Below are positions 1 through 7,894 of a stretch of 64,000 nt of DNA, one piece after another. Both the position numbers and the translations under genes were made by a program. Each line of letters begins with the position of its first letter. Within the stretch, counting starts at the first letter, position 1. Under the pieces are notes generated by a model. It worked only from the letters and a program-made list of their open reading frames with translations, was not told the origin of the DNA and searched no databases. Source of the DNA: Paenibacillus silviterrae. Its GTDB lineage: Bacteria; Bacillota; Bacilli; Paenibacillales; NBRC-103111. The DNA is taken from positions 5,044,501 through 5,108,500 of the forward strand of contig NZ_JASKUT010000001.1 of the NCBI RefSeq assembly GCF_030167925.1, in the 5' to 3' direction.

Positions 1-1
1 C

Positions 2-100
2 TCGCTGGATCATGGCAACCGCGTCTCCAAAGAGGTCGTCATTCTAACACTGGTGAAGAAAAAGAACGAGTGGAAAATATCGAGAATCGAAAAGGGGTAA
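2..100 (+). CDS. C-terminal end of an unidentified protein (partial)
   Basis: An open frame enters from the left edge and stops at TAA 98-100, giving 32 residues that begin SLDHGNRVSKEVV and end KISRIEKG. The segment alternates hydrophobic and charged residues with a KKKNEW turn, as in the last beta strands of a small alpha/beta fold. Too little is present to name a family. The next gene starts 30 bp downstream on the same strand, so the two may be cotranscribed. Confidence 0.45.
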   Translation, partial: SLDHGNRVSKEVVILTLVKKKNEWKISRIEKG

Positions 101-130
101 GAAATCGGTGGAGAAAGGGCTGCTGAGGTC

Positions 131-412
131 ATGCAAAGGATAAAGCTCATGTATAGACAGTTTTTGAAAGAGCCTTGGTGGTTTCAAACGGTTATCGCGG
201 CCTCTTTGCTCTCTTCCGTTATTTTCAGCAGTTCCTTCTTTCACTATGACCCTCATTATCAGGGCTATGCTAAATTAGCTGCCGCTGTCTTTTTTTGCTC
301 CTACGGGTGGAAGCTGCGAAGAAATCTGAAAATTTCCGGTATCTTTTTCGGCGCTGCGTTACTTTGCATTTATCTTGCTTGGAATAGCTTCAATTCAGCA
401 CTTCCTATCTAA
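131..412 (+). CDS. small hydrophobic membrane protein, unknown function
   Basis: This 93-residue protein has a basic N-terminus (MQRIKLMYRQFLKEP) followed by about three hydrophobic stretches near residues 17-33, 45-58 and 66-84, with a KLRRNLK loop before the last one. That is the layout of a small integral membrane protein. The Shine-Dalgarno site is weak, although the purine-rich GAGAAAGG lies 10-20 bp upstream. I do not recognise a family. It sits between a truncated upstream gene and an ankyrin-repeat gene 32 bp downstream. Confidence 0.55.
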   Translation: MQRIKLMYRQFLKEPWWFQTVIAASLLSSVIFSSSFFHYDPHYQGYAKLAAAVFFCSYGWKLRRNLKISGIFFGAALLCIYLAWNSFNSALPI

Positions 413-444
413 GGCTACAAAAATGAACCGATGGAGGTTACCGA

Positions 445-948
445 ATGATCGTCGAGTTTTTCACAGCCGTTCGCAACGGTGAAACGGAAGTCATGAAAGC
501 TCATCTGGACCAGAATCCTGCTCTTGCCAACACTGTCAATCCGGATGGGTTAGCACCGCTGGGGTTTGCCGCCCATTTCGGTCAAACCGATGCCGCCAGA
601 CTGCTGCTGCAATATGGAGCCGATGTGAATGCTTTGTCCCAGTCGAAGTTAAGCTATATCCCGTCCAACACCGCGTTACACGCAGCCATTGCGGGAGAAA
701 GAAACATGGTGCTGCTGAAGCTGCTTCTGGCACACAACGCTTCGACCACGGTATTTGATAGCAACGGGCATACCTGTTTGCATTCTGCTGCATTTCATGA
801 CGATAACGTCGAGATGATCCGTCTGCTGCTTGATCATGGAGCGGATGTTCATGCTAGGCAAGAAGACGGTGTCACAGCATTAGCTCTGGCAGAGGAGAGA
901 GGCAATCTGAATGCTGCGGCAGTATTGAGACAAGCATTGGGGGTATAG
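445..948 (+). CDS. ankyrin-repeat protein
   Basis: The protein has 167 residues and consists almost entirely of ankyrin repeats. Consecutive helical pairs carry signatures such as GLAPLGFAAHFGQTDAARLLLQYGADVNA, NTALHAAIAGERN, GHTCLHSAAFHDDN and VEMIRLLLDHGADVHAR (about residues 35-160), which makes four repeats with a short N-terminal cap. No signal peptide or membrane segment is visible, so it should be a cytoplasmic protein-binding scaffold. GGAGGT lies 7 bp before ATG 445. The partner cannot be inferred from the neighbours. Confidence 0.85.
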   Translation: MIVEFFTAVRNGETEVMKAHLDQNPALANTVNPDGLAPLGFAAHFGQTDAARLLLQYGADVNALSQSKLSYIPSNTALHAAIAGERNMVLLKLLLAHNASTTVFDSNGHTCLHSAAFHDDNVEMIRLLLDHGADVHARQEDGVTALALAEERGNLNAAAVLRQALGV

Positions 949-971
949 CAAACAAACGAGTCAAAATTAGT

Positions 972-1076
972 TCAACGCCCAAAGCGAATGAGCTTGCTTC
1001 CCCACACGATCATAAACAGGGATACGTTGATCCCGATAGAGAGTAAGTCCCAAAAAAGCGAGCCTGAAAGAAACAT
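972..1076 (-). CDS. possible 34-residue membrane peptide
   Basis: On the minus strand, ATG 1076-1074 opens a 34-codon frame ending in TGA at 972. It encodes a single hydrophobic helix (about residues 7-26) flanked by MFLSGSLFW and a basic KLIRFGR tail, a typical single-pass micropeptide. A purine run AAAAGGGG lies about 12 bp upstream, slightly far for a Shine-Dalgarno site. It occupies the gap between two plus-strand genes. The composition could be accidental, so confidence is low. Confidence 0.25.
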   Translation of the reverse strand: MFLSGSLFWDLLSIGINVSLFMIVWGSKLIRFGR

Positions 1077-1098
1077 GACGGTAACCGCCCCTTTTTAC

Positions 1099-1127
1099 TT
1101 GATGTATACTGAATTCATTATTATAAA
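1099..1127 (+). promoter_or_regulatory. sigma-A-type promoter for the HAD gene
   Basis: TTGATG (1099-1104) and TATAAA (1122-1127) are 17 bp apart, placing transcription start just before the Shine-Dalgarno site of the gene at 1142. Confidence 0.5.
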
Positions 1128-1141
1128 CAGGGAGTGTTTCA

Positions 1142-1870
1142 ATGAAGGCGCCTTTGCCCAAAGCAATCCTGCTTGACATGGACGATACCATCATAGCTTA
1201 CGATCAAGGTGTCGATACCGACATGTGCTGGAGAGCTTCCATCGATAAGCATCTGTCAATTAAAGAAGCATTCCATACGGACGAGCTGGTCTTGAAGATA
1301 AAACAAACGGCAAGTCAGTTCTGGAGCGATCCCGAAAGACACAGAATAGGAAGGCTTGACCTTTATAAAGCAAGACAAAGCATTATTGCTCAAGCTCTAC
1401 AGCAATATAACATCGAAGATAGCTCCTTAGCGGGCCATATTGCGATTGCATATGGTGAAGAGAGGGATCGGGCCGTTACCCTATTTCCTGATTCCATTGA
1501 AGTCATTACCCACTTTCGAAGAAAAGGAATCAAGCTGGCGTTACTTACCAATGGAAACGCGGTGCCGCAGTGGAACAAAATCCGTCGTTTCGAGCTCGCT
1601 CCGCTGTTTGACTGTATTTTGGTTGAAGGCGAGTTCGGCATCGGGAAGCCGGAGGAACGCATATATTTACATGCGCTGGAGCGGTTAGGCGTTACGGCCG
1701 ACGAAGCCTGGATGATCGGGGATAACTTTGAATGGGAGATTGCAGCACCTCAGCGTTTGGGTATCAAAGGGATATGGGTTGATCACAAAGGCGCCGGAAT
1801 CCCTGCCCACGCCTCCGCTCAGCCGTATATGATCATCAAGTCCTTAGGTGACTTGCTTTCGGTGATGTAG
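1142..1870 (+). CDS. HAD-superfamily hydrolase (YjjG-like phosphatase)
   Basis: This 242-residue cytosolic phosphohydrolase is of the haloacid-dehalogenase type with a helical cap. Motif I is LLDMDDTII near residue 10, where the first Asp is the nucleophile. Motif II is LLTNGNA near 137, motif III is the Lys in GIGKPEERIY near 165, and motif IV is MIGDNFEWEI near 190. About 100 residues of helical cap follow motif I, fitting subclass IA enzymes that hydrolyse small phosphates such as nucleotides. The substrate cannot be told from sequence. GGGAG precedes ATG 1142, and a NUDIX gene follows after 17 bp, suggesting an operon of small phosphate-metabolism enzymes. Confidence 0.85.
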   Translation: MKAPLPKAILLDMDDTIIAYDQGVDTDMCWRASIDKHLSIKEAFHTDELVLKIKQTASQFWSDPERHRIGRLDLYKARQSIIAQALQQYNIEDSSLAGHIAIAYGEERDRAVTLFPDSIEVITHFRRKGIKLALLTNGNAVPQWNKIRRFELAPLFDCILVEGEFGIGKPEERIYLHALERLGVTADEAWMIGDNFEWEIAAPQRLGIKGIWVDHKGAGIPAHASAQPYMIIKSLGDLLSVM

Positions 1871-1887
1871 TCGGGAGGGGGGGAAGT

Positions 1888-2334
1888 ATGCTTCCATGGT
1901 ACGAGACTCATGAGATTCAGGATGAATTCATTCAATTTGTTGTGCTGGTGACGGCATATCAAGGGAAATGGGTCATCATCAAGAATAAAAAACGAGGCGG
2001 CTGGGAGATTCCCGGAGGGAACAAGGAGAAAGGGGAAGCTTGCCTAGCGGCGGCTGCAAGGGAGCTCTACGAAGAAACAGGTGCCGTTCATTTTGAGCTG
2101 GAGCCGTTTGGCATTTACAAGTGGAATGGCAGCTATGGAATGGTTTATTTTGCTGAGATTTTCGGGTTGGAACGACTGCCCGACTTTGAAATCGAAGAGA
2201 TGAAGCTGGTTGAGCAGTACCCGGAAGGACTCAACTTCGGAGAGATGTTCTATCTCTTTCTTGAGCAGTGGGAACGTTATGAACGGAAGCACAAGAACAA
2301 ATATTCCTTCGACAGGAGACAACCCGCAACATGA
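1888..2334 (+). CDS. NUDIX hydrolase
   Basis: A 148-residue NUDIX-fold pyrophosphohydrolase. The NUDIX box is complete near residues 52-74: G, then five residues, E, seven residues, then RELYEETGA, carrying the metal-binding glutamates. The start is unambiguous, with a strong GGGAGGGGGG run before ATG 1888. It lies directly downstream of the HAD phosphatase and is probably cotranscribed with it. Substrate unknown; the family includes mutagenic-nucleotide and sugar-nucleotide hydrolases. Confidence 0.85.
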   Translation: MLPWYETHEIQDEFIQFVVLVTAYQGKWVIIKNKKRGGWEIPGGNKEKGEACLAAAARELYEETGAVHFELEPFGIYKWNGSYGMVYFAEIFGLERLPDFEIEEMKLVEQYPEGLNFGEMFYLFLEQWERYERKHKNKYSFDRRQPAT

Positions 2335-2373
2335 GGCTGCCGTACCTAAGTACAGCAGCCTCGCTGCTTTTCT
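2333..2373. terminator. intrinsic terminator between convergent NUDIX and ileS genes
   Basis: GAGGCTGC (2333-2340) pairs perfectly with GCAGCCTC (2355-2362), and a T-rich stretch follows. The hairpin sits between the convergent stops at 2334 and 2385. The T run is modest. Confidence 0.55.
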
Positions 2374-2384
2374 TGCGGAAATCG

Positions 2385-5300
2385 TTACTTTATGCTAATG
2401 CCTACTCGCTGATCCTCGATCGAAACGAATTCCATATCCGGCTCCGTTGTATAGGTGAGGCCGGATAGAAGCACGTTCTCACGTAACACGTGTTCAAACC
2501 GATCTATGGCTTTCCGCAACTGCGGGTCGACGGCAAGCGCAAGGTCAACCCGTTTCTCGATCGGCAGGTCCAGCTTCTTGCGGTAATCTTGTACGGCGCG
2601 GATGATTTCGCGGACCAACCCCTCTTGCTCCAGCTCCTCCGTGATGACGGTGTTCAGAGCAACGGTCATTTGGTAGCCGGCTGCCGAAGCGAAGCCTGCT
2701 TTGGCGTGCTTCTCTACGAGGAGCTCCTCCAGCGGAATCGTTAGGTTTTCCCCGTCAAGAGAGATTTGGACAGAACCGCGCTCGACGGCTTGCTTCGTTT
2801 CCTGGGACGTCAGCTCCTTTAGCCGGTTCTGAATGGCTCCGACGAGCTTGCCGTACTTTTTGCCGGCCACCTTCAAATTTAACTTGACCTTGAAGTCGAC
2901 GAATTCGCTGTCGTTTGATTCGATTCGAATGGCCTTCACATTGATCTCGTCCTTTATGATGTCCTCGAACCCGCCCGCATCGAATTCATGCGGCAGCATC
3001 ATAATGAGCTCGGATAACGGCTGACGCGTCTTGATTCCGGCTTCGTTACGGATGCTTCGTGCGAGCTCCACGATTTGCCTCACGGTTTCCATCTCAGCCT
3101 CAAGCCGCGGATCTATCGCAGCTTCGTCCACTTGAGGGAAGTCCGTCAAATGAACGCTGCCGGTTCCACCCAGGTTGCCGTACAGATCCTCTGCTAGGAA
3201 CGGGGTATAGGGCGCCATCATGCGGGAAATCGTCAGCAGCACCTCCTCCAGAGTTTGATAGGCGGAGAGTTTATCCTCGGTCATTTCACTGCCCCAGAAT
3301 CGGTCGCGCGATCGGCGGATGTACCAGTTGCTCAGCTCATCGATCAGTGTCTCCAGCTGCTTCGCGGGATTCAGGAAGTCGTACCCCTCAAGACCTTTCG
3401 TAACCAACTGCAGGGTGCGGTTCAGCCGCGACAGGATCCAGCGGTCCAATTCGTTCGAAGCCGCCCGCTTTGGATACTTATCCTTATCATATTGATCGAT
3501 GGTCGCGTACAGCGTATAAAACGAATGGACATTCACCAGGGTGTCGATCACCTTCGACTTGGCTTCAGCGACGATTTGCTTCGAGAACCGCTTGCTGTTC
3601 CAAGGTGCGCTGTCGGACAGCAGTGCCCACCGGAAGGCATCCGTACCGTACTCCTCGATGATTTCCCAAGGGTCGATGACGTTGCCTTTGCTCTTGGACA
3701 TTTTCTGTCCGCTCTCATCCAGCACATGTCCGGTGGAAAGGACGGCTTTGTACGGCGGCTTGCCGTTGTACAGCGTGGAAACGGCCAGGAGGCTGAAGAA
3801 CCAGCCTCTTGTCTGGTCAATGCCTTCGCAAATCATGTCGGCGGGGTACTGCTCTTGAAACTGCTGCTTATCCCCGAACGGATAATGGTATTGAGCAAAT
3901 GGCATCGAGCCGCTGTCAAACCAGACATCGATCACTTCCGAGGTTCTTTGCATGGTGCCTCCACAGGAACAGTGCAGATGAATTTCATCTACGTAAGGCT
4001 TATGCAGCTCCAGGTCAGCTGGCAGTGGCTTCACTGCCTTTTCCGACAGCTCCTTCACGCTGCCCGGCGCATACTCGGATCCGCAATCGCCGCATACCCA
4101 CACGTTAAGCGGCGTACCCCAATATCGGTTTCGACTGATATTCCAGTCAACCAGCTCCTCCAGAAATTTACCGAAGCGTCCTTCCTGAAGATGGCCCGGA
4201 TACCAATCAATGCTTCTGTTATTCTCGAGCAGCTGCTCCTTCACCGCAGTGGTTTTGATAAACCAGCTCTCCATTGCATAATAGAGCAGCGGAGATTTGC
4301 AGCGCCAGCAGAACGGATAGCTGTGCTCATATCGTTCCTTGGAGTACAGCAGACCGCGTTCGGATAAGCGTTTGACGATATCGAGGTCGCACTCCTTAAC
4401 GAACCGTCCGGCGTAATCGGCAATCTGTTCGGTGTAACGTCCGGCCGGAGTAACGACATTCACAAAATCTAGCTCGTGCTGCCGGGCGGTGCGGTAATCA
4501 TCCTCGCCATGAGCGGGCGCAATATGAACGATCCCGGTGCCGCTCGTATCGCTGACATAGCCGGCATCCACAACGATATGCCCCTTGTTCGCCTGAATAT
4601 AACCGAAGGGCGGCTCGTAGGAAGCGCCCACGAATTCGGAGCCCTTGTGCCGGGACAAAATTTCGTAGTCATTCTTCATGACCTTCTCAGCCAGCTTTTC
4701 CGCGACAATGTATACTTCACCCTGCTGTTTAACCTTCACGTAGTCGATGTCCTTATGGACGGCCAAGGCGATATTGGCGGGAAGCGTCCAAGGGGTTGTC
4801 GTCCAGGCAAGGAAGGTTTCGCGGCCGCGCTTGCTGCGAAACTTAACGGTGGCGCTCAAATCCTTGACGTCTTCATAGCCCTGCGCTACCTCGTGCGAGC
4901 TGAGAGTGGTCTGGCAATCCGGACAATACGGACTGACCCGATGCCCCCGGTACAGCAAGCCCTTGCTATGGATCACGGACAAAACGTGCCACACGCTCTC
5001 GATGTACTCGTTCGTCAGCGTGATGTAAGGGTGGTCCATGTCCGTCCAGTAGGCGATCGCCTCCGTCAGCTCGCGCCATTGTTTTTCATATTCGAACACG
5101 CTGTGTTTGCATTTCTCAACGAATTCCGCAATCCCGTACGCCTCGATCTCCTGCTTCCCGGAGATGCCAAGCTGCTTCTCGACGCCGAGCTCGACAGGAA
5201 GGCCGTGGGTGTCCCATCCCGCCTTGCGAACGACGCGGTAACCGGACATCGTTTTATACCGGCAGATGAAATCTTTAATCACCCGTCCGAGCACATGCCC

Positions 5301-5465
5301 GATATGCGGCTTTCCGTTGGCCGTCGGAGGCCCCTCATAGAAAACGAAGTTCGGCTTCCCCTCCCGGTTATCAATCGATCTGCGGAACGTATCCTGCCGC
5401 TTCCACTGCTCGAGAACGCGCAGCTCGCGTGTTCTTGCTTTTTCCTTCGAATCCACCTTCCTCAT
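2385..5465 (-). CDS. ileS: isoleucyl-tRNA synthetase, long (type 2, eukaryal-like) form
   Basis: This class I aminoacyl-tRNA synthetase charges tRNA-Ile in the cytosol. The HIGH signature appears as PHIGHVLG near residue 54 and KMSKS as QKMSKSKGNV near 595, with the editing (CP1) domain between them. The enzyme has about 1026 residues, clearly longer than the roughly 920 of the common bacterial form. It has features of the eukaryal-like type: WDTHGLPVE after HIGH, and a long C-terminus ending VGISIK without the terminal zinc-cysteine motif. ATG 5465 is preferred because AGAGGG lies about 9 bp upstream; the in-frame ATG at 5474 abuts that site. A T-box leader precedes it. Type 2 enzymes are known for low sensitivity to mupirocin; here that is only an inference. 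Confidence 0.93.
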   Translation of the reverse strand: MRKVDSKEKARTRELRVLEQWKRQDTFRRSIDNREGKPNFVFYEGPPTANGKPHIGHVLGRVIKDFICRYKTMSGYRVVRKAGWDTHGLPVELGVEKQLGISGKQEIEAYGIAEFVEKCKHSVFEYEKQWRELTEAIAYWTDMDHPYITLTNEYIESVWHVLSVIHSKGLLYRGHRVSPYCPDCQTTLSSHEVAQGYEDVKDLSATVKFRSKRGRETFLAWTTTPWTLPANIALAVHKDIDYVKVKQQGEVYIVAEKLAEKVMKNDYEILSRHKGSEFVGASYEPPFGYIQANKGHIVVDAGYVSDTSGTGIVHIAPAHGEDDYRTARQHELDFVNVVTPAGRYTEQIADYAGRFVKECDLDIVKRLSERGLLYSKERYEHSYPFCWRCKSPLLYYAMESWFIKTTAVKEQLLENNRSIDWYPGHLQEGRFGKFLEELVDWNISRNRYWGTPLNVWVCGDCGSEYAPGSVKELSEKAVKPLPADLELHKPYVDEIHLHCSCGGTMQRTSEVIDVWFDSGSMPFAQYHYPFGDKQQFQEQYPADMICEGIDQTRGWFFSLLAVSTLYNGKPPYKAVLSTGHVLDESGQKMSKSKGNVIDPWEIIEEYGTDAFRWALLSDSAPWNSKRFSKQIVAEAKSKVIDTLVNVHSFYTLYATIDQYDKDKYPKRAASNELDRWILSRLNRTLQLVTKGLEGYDFLNPAKQLETLIDELSNWYIRRSRDRFWGSEMTEDKLSAYQTLEEVLLTISRMMAPYTPFLAEDLYGNLGGTGSVHLTDFPQVDEAAIDPRLEAEMETVRQIVELARSIRNEAGIKTRQPLSELIMMLPHEFDAGGFEDIIKDEINVKAIRIESNDSEFVDFKVKLNLKVAGKKYGKLVGAIQNRLKELTSQETKQAVERGSVQISLDGENLTIPLEELLVEKHAKAGFASAAGYQMTVALNTVITEELEQEGLVREIIRAVQDYRKKLDLPIEKRVDLALAVDPQLRKAIDRFEHVLRENVLLSGLTYTTEPDMEFVSIEDQRVGISIK

Positions 5466-5504
5466 GTGTCCCATCCCTCTCTTTTAGAAGCATGATTTGC
5501 GGAA

Positions 5505-5800
5505 AAACAAAAAAATCCCGCCCCGTAAGGGACGAGATTTACTTCTCGCGATACCACCCTTGTTCCGTAAGGAATCATGAAAACATGAGCTTACGACACT
5601 CTGCTACGTACCAACATACGCGTCCATTGTAACGGCAGGATCCCGGGTCGGCTTACTTCGAACGCTTCAGCCTTCCTTCTCGGAGAGGATTTTCCGCTAA
5701 GTCTTGAACGTTGGCTTTCAGCACATGGCCAACTCTCTGGGGGACAAGGGGTTCAGCGTACTCTTTCTCGTCAATGAATTTAAATACAGGGTATTTAATT
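5505..5800 (-). promoter_or_regulatory. T-box riboswitch leader of ileS
   Basis: Read on the minus strand, the leader contains a stem I with an AGAGAGTTGGC...TGCTGAAAGCCAAC element (about 5745-5715). The conserved T-box AAGGGTGGTATCGCGAG lies at 5561-5545. A terminator follows, in which AAATCTCGTCCC pairs with GGGGCGGGATTTTTTT (5541-5505). In the specifier-loop position, after AGCGGAAA, the triplet ATC lies at 5690-5688, the isoleucine codon, matching the downstream gene. Uncharged tRNA-Ile is expected to favour the antiterminator. Confidence 0.92.
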
Positions 5801-5807
5801 ATCATCA

Positions 5808-5836
5808 GTTTTACATCAGTTTCAAGATATTGTCAA
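5808..5836 (-). promoter_or_regulatory. promoter of the ileS T-box transcript
   Basis: On the minus strand a perfect -35 TTGACA (5836-5831) is followed after 17 bp by TAAAAC (5813-5808), a weaker -10, just upstream of the T-box leader. Confidence 0.6.
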
Positions 5837-5899
5837 CCCCAATGATCCTGGAATGAGGGTTCTGGGCTTTTTTTGCGTTAGATGAAAGGCTGTGCAGAA

Positions 5900-5932
5900 A
5901 TATGTACATACAACTTGGAAGGGTGGTATAAT
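5900..5932 (+). promoter_or_regulatory. AraR operator and -10 box in front of araR
   Basis: ATATGTACATACAACT (5900-5915) matches 13 of 16 positions of the perfect palindrome in front of araD (7109-7124). It lies just upstream of a perfect TATAAT (5927-5932), across the -35 region. This arrangement indicates autorepression of araR by its own product. Confidence 0.75.
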
Positions 5933-5982
5933 AATGACAATACAAATTCGCGTAAGTTCAAGAGAGGCTATGAGGTGAGCGG

Positions 5983-7077
5983 GTGTCCGATCAAAGACAA
6001 CTTCCTAAATACATGCAATTAAAGCAAGAAATTATGAGCTGGTTTCATACGGGTCAGCTGAAGACCGGCGATCAGATGCCTACCGAGCTCGAGATTGCGG
6101 AACGATTCGGCGTAAGCCGGCAAACCGTACGTCAAACGTTCGGCGAATTGGAGCGCGAGGGCTGGCTGCAGCGCGTTCAGGGGAAGGGCACCTTCGTGTC
6201 GGTACCGTTGAACCGCCAGACGCAGGAGGTACAAACCGTCGGGATCATTACGACTTATATTTCGGATTACATCTTTCCCCATATCGTTCGGGGAGCGGAG
6301 GCGGCGCTGCGGGCACGCGGTTACCGAATGCTGCTCTCCAGTACGGATAACGATAAGGCCAAGGAGCTCGACAGCCTGCAAATGATGATGAGCCAGCCGC
6401 TGAGCGGCCTGATTATCGAGCCGACGCGCAGTGCGGAAGGGAACCCGAACCTGGCCCATTATTTGTCGCTGGATTATCACGGCATCCCGTATCTGATGAT
6501 CAACGAGCGCTATGCAGAGATGGACTGTCCCTGCGTAAAGGTTGATGACGAATGGGGCGGATACTTGGCGGCGGAGCATCTTCTGCGGCTCGGCCACCGA
6601 AGAATCGCCGGGTTCTTCAAGTCGGACGACCTTCAGGGAGTAGGGCGGCTGAAGGGCTTCATCCGGGCGCACCGGGAGCTGCAGGTACCCCTGTCTCCGG
6701 AGCTTGTGGTTCATTACAAGACGGAGGAAAAGGGCACCAAGCCGTATGAAGCTGCTTTGGGGATGCTGGGTGCGGCTTCGGAACGGCCGACGGCCTTCGT
6801 CTGCTACAACGATGAGCTTGCCGTACTGCTGCTGGAGGCGATCCGGCAGGCCGGACTCAGCGTCCCGCAGGACGTATCGGTGGTTGGCTTCGACGATTCC
6901 CCGCTGGCGACGGCGACGGAGGTGAAGCTGACGACGCTGACGCATCCGAAGGAGGAGCTCGGCACGGCGTCGGCGGAGTGGATTATAGCCATGATTGAGA
7001 AGCGGCAGGTGAGCCGCTCGGACAATAAGGTATTTAAACCGGAGCTTATTGTACGCGAATCGACCCGGGAGCTGTGA
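5983..7077 (+). CDS. araR: arabinose operon repressor, GntR/LacI chimera
   Basis: The 364-residue transcription factor has the two-part build of AraR. Residues 1-70 form a GntR-type winged helix (IAERFGVSRQTVRQTFGELEREGWLQRVQGKGTF region). Residues 78-360 form a LacI/GalR-like periplasmic-binding-fold domain (VGIITTYISDYIFPHIVRG, later VVGFDDSPLA) that would bind L-arabinose. In Bacillus, AraR represses arabinose genes until sugar binds. Here it stands in front of araD-araB-araA, with matching operators upstream of both araR and araD. Translation starts at GTG 5983 behind GAGGTGAG. Confidence 0.93.
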   Translation: MSDQRQLPKYMQLKQEIMSWFHTGQLKTGDQMPTELEIAERFGVSRQTVRQTFGELEREGWLQRVQGKGTFVSVPLNRQTQEVQTVGIITTYISDYIFPHIVRGAEAALRARGYRMLLSSTDNDKAKELDSLQMMMSQPLSGLIIEPTRSAEGNPNLAHYLSLDYHGIPYLMINERYAEMDCPCVKVDDEWGGYLAAEHLLRLGHRRIAGFFKSDDLQGVGRLKGFIRAHRELQVPLSPELVVHYKTEEKGTKPYEAALGMLGAASERPTAFVCYNDELAVLLLEAIRQAGLSVPQDVSVVGFDDSPLATATEVKLTTLTHPKEELGTASAEWIIAMIEKRQVSRSDNKVFKPELIVRESTREL

Positions 7078-7108
7078 ATCTCGCTAGAAGGGAAAAAATG
7101 TATAGCTA

Positions 7109-7131
7109 ATTTGTACGTACAAATGTATAAT
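7109..7131 (+). promoter_or_regulatory. perfect AraR operator overlapping the araDBA promoter
   Basis: ATTTGTACGTACAAAT (7109-7124) is a perfect 16-bp palindrome identical to the AraR-type operator pattern. TATAAT follows at 7126-7131, so the operator fills the spacer and bound AraR would exclude RNA polymerase. No good -35 hexamer is seen. Confidence 0.85.
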
Positions 7132-7174
7132 AAGGGATAGAAAGCGAGACGTTTGCGGAAAGGATGAAGTCAAG

Positions 7175-7870
7175 TTGTTAGAACAACTGAAGCAGGAAGT
7201 ACTGGAAGCAAACCTGGATTTGCCAAGGTACGGATTGGTTACGTTTACATGGGGGAATGTCAGCGGTATCGACATAGACAGCGGCCTTGTCGTGATTAAG
7301 CCGAGCGGGGTTCCTTATGAAGAGCTGAAGCAAGAGGACCTGGTGGTGCTGAATCTTCAAGGCGAGGTCGTGGAAGGGAAGCTGAGACCTTCCTCCGACA
7401 CGCCGACGCATTTAGCACTTTACCGGGCCTTCCCCGGGATCGGCGGCATTGTTCATACCCATTCGCCGTGGGCGACGAGCTGGGCACAGGCAGGTCGCGG
7501 CATTCCGGCGTTAGGGACGACGCATGCGGATTATTTTTACGGAGAAATCCCATGTACCCGCCTGATGACGGAGGAGGAAATTCGCGGAGCCTACGAGCTC
7601 GAAACCGGCCATGTCATTATTGAGACGTTCGAGAAGCGAGGACTGAATCCGGTGCAGGTTCCAGGCGTGCTGGTGAACTGCCATGCGCCGTTCAGCTGGG
7701 GTAAGAACGCTCACGATGCCGTCCATAACGCCGTGGTGCTCGAGGAAGTGGCGAAGATCGGACTTCACACGCTGCAGCTCAATCCTTCGATCGGAGCGAT
7801 GGACCAGACGCTGCTGGACCGTCATTTTCTGAGGAAGCATGGGGCGAACGCGTATTACGGCCAGAAGTAA
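7175..7870 (+). CDS. araD: L-ribulose-5-phosphate 4-epimerase
   Basis: This 231-residue class II aldolase-fold enzyme interconverts L-ribulose 5-phosphate and D-xylulose 5-phosphate, the last dedicated step of arabinose breakdown. Family signatures are FTWGNVSGID (residues 25-34), KPSGVPYEEL, the zinc-binding HTHSPWATSWAQAG, TTHADYFYG and the later CHAPFSWGK. The start is TTG 7175 with AAAGGA about 10 bp upstream; the nearby ATG 7164 runs into a stop. It is the first gene of the araDBA operon under the AraR operator, and araB follows after 24 bp. Confidence 0.93.
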   Translation: MLEQLKQEVLEANLDLPRYGLVTFTWGNVSGIDIDSGLVVIKPSGVPYEELKQEDLVVLNLQGEVVEGKLRPSSDTPTHLALYRAFPGIGGIVHTHSPWATSWAQAGRGIPALGTTHADYFYGEIPCTRLMTEEEIRGAYELETGHVIIETFEKRGLNPVQVPGVLVNCHAPFSWGKNAHDAVHNAVVLEEVAKIGLHTLQLNPSIGAMDQTLLDRHFLRKHGANAYYGQK

Positions 7871-7894
7871 TCTTATTGGGGAGGTTAAAGGCTC

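Noticed and set aside
3255..5495. Plus-strand open frames of 370 and 339 codons opposite ileS
   Set aside because: They lie wholly antisense to a well-supported synthetase and lack ribosome-binding sites and domains.
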